A stretch of 64,000 nucleotides of DNA from contig JAJQGT010000006.1 in assembly GCA_021201135.1 (NCBI GenBank), forward strand, positions 623,548 to 687,547, written 5' to 3'. The DNA comes from Oscillospiraceae bacterium. GTDB taxonomy: Bacteria > Bacillota > Clostridia > Oscillospirales > Ruminococcaceae. Numbering within the stretch: the stretch's first letter is position 1; each line of letters starts with the position of its first letter. The notes beneath the pieces were generated by a model, which saw only the letters and a program-made list of their open reading frames with translations, searched no databases and was not told the DNA's origin. Positions 59,432 to 64,000 of the stretch are shown here, piece by piece. The position numbers were made by a program, and so were the translations under genes.

Positions 59432-59794
59432 TCACGAACGCAGTGCAATTATAACCAAACAAATTAAAATAAACACCACAATCACATACTTTAAAACTTT
59501 ATTAAGTTTTCTGTAGCCTTTGGAATTACTGCGGTCAGTGCTATTATCGCTCTGATAAATCCGAGCTAGTCTGCTGTCATAATCTTTGGAATTACTGCGG
59601 TCAGTGCTATTATCGCTTGAAACGTTGCTGTCAGAAACATCCATGGGTGTTGAGACACTCTCAACATCGACCTGCTGGGAAGCGCCTCCAACATATTCAC
59701 TGTGTTTAACACGGTGTTGATTCATAGATTCTTCAATAGCCTTCTGAACCCTTTGCTTTATGTACTCCTCGTTTATGCCGTATGATGTCCACAA
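59432..59794 (-). pseudogene. C-terminal remnant of a DUF2726-like protein with Ser/Asn repeats and a C-terminal TM
   Basis: Frame upstream of the ORF start reads TKVKNICEEAGLPIITLWTSYGINEEYI, then an in-frame TGA; N-terminal domain absent. Confidence 0.45.
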
Positions 59795-59882
59795 CGTGAT
59801 TATAGGTAGTCCCGCTTCTTCGCAAATATTCTTGACTTTTGTATCTCAGTTCCTGCGGTCGCTTTGCAGATGCGATTTCTGC

Positions 59883-60260
59883 TTACAGGATATATTTTCT
59901 CAAAGGCTTTATCAGCGACATTACCCACGAGGCGATAAACGAACATACTACGAAAAACAGGCAGAACGCCAATGTTGCCAATGGATAAAGTGAAAAGTCC
60001 AGAGGGGTGATTTTAACTACCCTATACACAAATTGAATAAATACAGGGTGAACCAAATACACTCCAAAGCAAAGACGATCTATCTTCCATATTATTGCAG
60101 CCTTAGATTCAGTAATCCCATCTTGATCAACATTCTTGAAAGCCACAAAAATCAGTGCCGCCAAGACAGCGGTCAATGGACTGTCGTACGATGCCAACAC
60201 ACTTGAGGCTAAATCAAAGTAATCAGCAACTACAAACACTCGAGTATTAAGCCACGCCAC
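59883..60260 (-). pseudogene. C-terminal fragment of a membrane acyltransferase (Acyl_transf_3-like)
   Basis: CFGVYLVHPVFIQFVYRVV..FVVCSFIASWVMSLIKPLRKYIL; N-terminal catalytic part missing. Confidence 0.65.
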
Positions 60261-60366
60261 ACAAACGTTCGCTAAAATGCGTAGGTAGCTAACGCTTACT
60301 TAGTCTCTATTCTCATTTCTTTGTCAAGCCCCTTTTTCATATTTTTTAGTTTTCTTTTTGTACTCT

Positions 60367-60842
60367 TTAAGGTCTTTTTTCAAACGAGGAAATCATCCAC
60401 TCTATGAATTCTCTTACAGCTCCATCTCCACCATTACGTCTAGCTACGAAATCTGATACTTCTTTTACTTCCCTCACAGCATCAGCAGGGCAACCTACAA
60501 TTCCGCCTGCTTCTTTGATTGGAGTCATACACGACAAATCATTTATATCATCGCCAATGTAAGCAACCTCGGACAGGTCATCCGTCAATTCCTTTAATTT
60601 TTCTATTTTGTTACTTACACCTTGGCAAACCTCTGAAATCCCAAGTTCTTTACAACGATTTAGGACAATATCTGATTTGCGTCCCGTGATAATCACAGAA
60701 GTAATACCGGCAGGAATCAGAATGTCATGTATTCCACAACCGTCTTTTATATTAAATGCCTTGCAAAATTCCCCCGGTATCACTCATATATTTTCCCATC
60801 GGTGAGCGTCCCATCAACGTCCATTACTAAGTGTTTAATCAT
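60367..60842 (-). pseudogene. KdsC-like HAD phosphatase with frameshifted N-terminus
   Basis: Frame 0: MIKHLVMDVDGTLTDGKIYE*; other frame: GEFCKAFNIKDGCGIHDI..GITSVIITGRKSDIV..AYIGDDINDLSCM. Confidence 0.75.
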
Positions 60843-60869
60843 ATTTTGCTGCCCTTAAAATCATGTCAC

Positions 60870-61275
60870 TCAAGGCTCAGAAAAGTAATAACCTTTAATT
60901 TTTTCTGTAATGTCCATCGTATGGAAAAGTTTATGAGCGACGCCTTCAACTTTAATTCTGAAAGAACTTTTTTTCTTATCATATTCGCGGCAACAACTTC
61001 CCATCCCATCTTCAAATCGATAACACACGATATCAGGATTTATCTTCCAACAAGAATTAAATATACAATCAGGTAGCGCGCCATAACCATTAAACAAAAA
61101 AACATCATATTTTCTCGTGATAGGGGATCCTATGATTGATTTAATAGCCTTTTGCGGGCAAGCCAAAGTCCAGAGCCAAACAAAATATTTCGGAAATTTT
61201 TGTATTTCAGAATACATTTTTCCGCATCGAGTCAGTAAAGTTTCCGCTAAATAAACATTCGAAAACAGTTTTGTT
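60870..61275 (-). pseudogene. C-terminal part of a GT52/polysialyltransferase-like glycosyltransferase
   Basis: KLFSNVYLAETLLTRCGKMYSEIQ..YDVFLFNGYGALPDCIFNSCWKINPDIVCYRFEDGMGSC; N-terminus missing. Confidence 0.6.
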
Positions 61276-61972
61276 TCTTCCTCAGGAAGTGGAGAAAGTT
61301 CTTTATTTGGACTGTGATTTGTTGATAAGAGATGACTTGTTTGAACTTTATAATACCGATATAAGCAACTATTCAGCAGCCGGAGTAAGCGATTACCTGA
61401 GTACATACTACCGTACAAGCTTCGGGATGAAGAAGGATGATATATACATTAACAGCGGAGTAATGCTTATAAATCTTAAGTATTGGCGAGATGAGCAACT
61501 GTCTGATAAATTTCTGCAATTTTCAGAGAGTCAAGGGAACAAGCTTCCATATGCCGAGCAAGGCATGGTTAATGGTGTACTCACGTCTACCATAAAGCTG
61601 CTTCCTTTGCAATACAACAGTTATACTGCAATTTTTGATTTTAACTATGATGAATTGCTGAGATATAGAAAGCCGAAAAACTATTACTCCCGTGAGCAAG
61701 TCGAGGAAGCGAAAAATAGCCCAACTATAGTTCATTTCACAACTAGTTTTGCTTCTCTCAGACCGTGGGTTGAAGGCAGTAAACACCCATATGATAGTGA
61801 GTGGCTTAAGTATAAAGCTATTTCTCCGTGGGCTGATGAGCCTTTAAGGAAGGACAATCGAAGCAAGAAAAAGAAGATATTTCTTAGTATTTTCAACTTC
61901 CTTCCTCGCAGAGTAGCTGTTAATCTTGCAGGACTTCTGCATTCTGTACTTGTGTCGGTGTTGCGGAAGTGA
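61271..61972 (+). pseudogene. GT8-family glycosyltransferase lacking its N-terminus
   Basis: FLPQEVEKVLYLDCDLLIRDDLFELYN..INSGVMLINLKYWRD; ~75 N-terminal residues usual for GT8 absent. Confidence 0.75.
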
Positions 61973-62068
61973 AGGGCATTTAATGTTGATTACAAAGATG
62001 TGCTGGCTAATAGTTTTGGAAAGTGAGACAGTAAGTAACATAATTACATTAAGAAAGGCTACAACAGT

Positions 62069-63121
62069 ATGAAAATAAGCATTGATGGACGATTTGTGAC
62101 GAGGCGATTTGGCGGACAGGAACGTTTTGCATATGAGCTTTTATACGAGCTAGATAAACTGGTTCCCAAAAATAGTGTTGAATTGGTCGTCCCGCTTTCG
62201 TCAGGTAATGTTCCGGAATATAAAAATATTGAGGTAGTGAGATTTGGAAAGCACAATGGATTAGTCTGGGAACAGTTCGATTATTGGAAATACCTGCGAA
62301 AGAATGACAGAGTGTCAGTCTATCTTTGTAATACATGGCCGTTGTTCAGACCGGATATAGCCACGATTCACGATGTTGCAATGTTGGCTATGCCAAAAGC
62401 CTATCACGGCAATTTATATGGCGTTTTATCACAACTGCTACACACTGCACTATTTAAATCTGCGGCTAAAAGAGCGAAAGTAATACTCACGATATCCGAT
62501 TTTTCCAAGAAAGATATAATGAAAATCCTGCATATTCCTGCCGACAAAATCAGGCTTATCAGTTGTGGATGGCAACATTTTAGCAAGATTACGTCTGACG
62601 ACAGTATATTTGACAGGCATAAAGAGTTGGTTCGCGGTCAGTATTTCTTATCTGCCAGTAGCATCACACCGCAGAAGAATTTTAAATGGGTGAAGGAATC
62701 TGCAAAGAACAATACAGGTGAAGTTTATGCGATAGCTGGTAAGAGAGTGGGGTTGACATCAGAAAAGAACGCTGAGCTTGATAATCTGATTTACCTTGGG
62801 GAAGTAACAGATGGTGAAATGAGAGCACTAATGGAGAATTGCAAAGCTTTTATTCATCCGGCTAAGTATGAAGGATTTGGTATGACTCCAATGGAGGCAA
62901 TGTCAGTTGGTGCACCAATTATACTATCGAACGCAACTTGTTTGCCGGAAATCTATGGCGATGCTGCTCACTACATTAATCCTGATGATGCTAATATCGA
63001 TTTAAATGAATTGTTGAAGAATCCGGTTGAACCGGCTGAGAAAGTTTTAAGTAGATATAGTTGGGAAAAAGGTGCTCATGATCTTTTAGAGGCTTTTGCT
63101 ATGTATACGCACTCTAAGTGA
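62069..63121 (+). CDS. GT4-family glycosyltransferase
   Basis: ISIDGRFVTRRFGGQERFAYELL; FLSASSITPQKNFKW; IHPAKYEGFGMTPMEAMSVGAPIILSNATCLPEI. Confidence 0.92.
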   Translation: MKISIDGRFVTRRFGGQERFAYELLYELDKLVPKNSVELVVPLSSGNVPEYKNIEVVRFGKHNGLVWEQFDYWKYLRKNDRVSVYLCNTWPLFRPDIATIHDVAMLAMPKAYHGNLYGVLSQLLHTALFKSAAKRAKVILTISDFSKKDIMKILHIPADKIRLISCGWQHFSKITSDDSIFDRHKELVRGQYFLSASSITPQKNFKWVKESAKNNTGEVYAIAGKRVGLTSEKNAELDNLIYLGEVTDGEMRALMENCKAFIHPAKYEGFGMTPMEAMSVGAPIILSNATCLPEIYGDAAHYINPDDANIDLNELLKNPVEPAEKVLSRYSWEKGAHDLLEAFAMYTHSK

Positions 63122-63309
63122 TTACTGTTAAAAAGTTATTGTAGAAATTGATAAGTTGTTTGTGACTTTATGAGATGTGCTCATCCATAGTGTTGGATTG
63201 TTCATATCGCATTCGAAAAATGAATGTTAAAAAGGAAAGATGGTTCTATAAGGATTCGCCGATATGGGATCTGAAAGCATTGCTTTCAAAAAACAAAGGA
63301 GGATTGAAT

Positions 63310-63510
63310 ATGTCTACAGCTTTATTTGTAGCAGGTTCTTATTTTCAATTAATTATGTGTGCTAATTTGAGGACAAGTGTCTACAAGGATTGGGATGCTG
63401 ACATTGTAATATATCATACTACTGTGCATGGTGCTGAACATGAAACTGAGATCATAGCTGAGCGTTTGAGGAAAGTTGTGCGGCAAAAACTCTTGAAAAT
63501 GCACTTTTAG
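63310..63510 (+). pseudogene. N-terminal part of a GT52/polysialyltransferase-like protein
   Basis: MSTALFVAGSYFQLIMCANLRTSVYKDWDADIVIYHTTVHGAEHETEIIAERLRKVVRQKLLKMHF*. Confidence 0.5.
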
Positions 63511-64000
63511 TCCAACGTTCTGAAACAACGCTTTCGGGAACCTTTCCTCATTAGCACACAATATGCAATTATAACGAATACAAGCGCAACTATACCGTAT
63601 AAAAAGAGACATCGAGCGTAGGCATTGTCAACTATGTTTGAAGCAGTACCATAACTATTAGCAGTCATAGTACTCATAAATTCAATATTTTGTCCGAATA
63701 GTGTTATGCGATAATTCTTAAAGAATTTTGACATATGATAAATACGACTGGTTAGTACAGAATTCAGTGCAATGGCGATAGCATTTCCCTTATTGTACAA
63801 GTAAACCGATGTAAAACTTGCCAACGCCATAATTGGTGTTATACAAGTAAACATCAACTTCACAAAACGCGTCTTAAATACTCTCGGAAAAGCAGTGGCA
63901 AAAATATATGCTAAACAAATTGCAACAAAAGTATAAACTGAAGAACGCCTGCAAAGACGATTATCCAGTCATATACTTTCATGTTTTTGAACTTGACACA
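63507..64000 (-). CDS. Polytopic membrane protein, possible O-antigen polymerase (Wzy-like) C-terminal part, open at window edge
   Basis: Several hydrophobic segments; continues past the window end. Confidence 0.45.

Overview
The window looks like chromosomal DNA from a gut Clostridia (probably Oscillospiraceae/Ruminococcaceae; lineage is inference). It is densely coding, with no tRNA, rRNA, CRISPR array or intact transposon seen. Main blocks: (i) 1-14 kb housekeeping and envelope genes (NUDIX, M23 peptidase, manganese/arsenic-type permease, Maf, lipid kinase, fused MFS/spermidine synthase, FGGY kinase, MurA, YycJ-like, RlmH, CarD, ThyA, FolA); (ii) a divergent P1B ATPase and a DUF4160/DUF2442 pair; (iii) a complete phosphate regulon phoR-phoB-phoU-pstBACS with a TTAACA Pho box; (iv) DegV genes, one frameshifted; (v) an eight-gene aromatic amino acid operon (aroF-tyrA-aroB-aroA-aroC-pheA-aroE/K-aroQ) preceded by a consensus promoter, an unannotated 23-aa leader peptide MSKRIAGLSGVICFAYYYYFTMR and a perfect terminator, i.e. 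a Tyr/Phe ribosome-mediated attenuator; (vi) hemicellulose genes (GH43, tannase-like lipoprotein, GH10, CE2-like esterase); (vii) a lysine riboswitch driving dapA-lysA-dapF-dapL; (viii) a sortase-dependent pilus/adhesin locus with a ~2.18 kaa adhesin bearing Cys/His repeats and a degenerate CHAP/NlpC-like domain; (ix) a rearranged polysaccharide region (59.4-64 kb) with truncated genes, including two oppositely oriented pieces of a GT52/polysialyltransferase-like gene. The best candidate for something undescribed is the aromatic leader-peptide attenuator at 34.48-34.72 kb; next are the inverted glycosyltransferase junction and the adhesin N-terminus.
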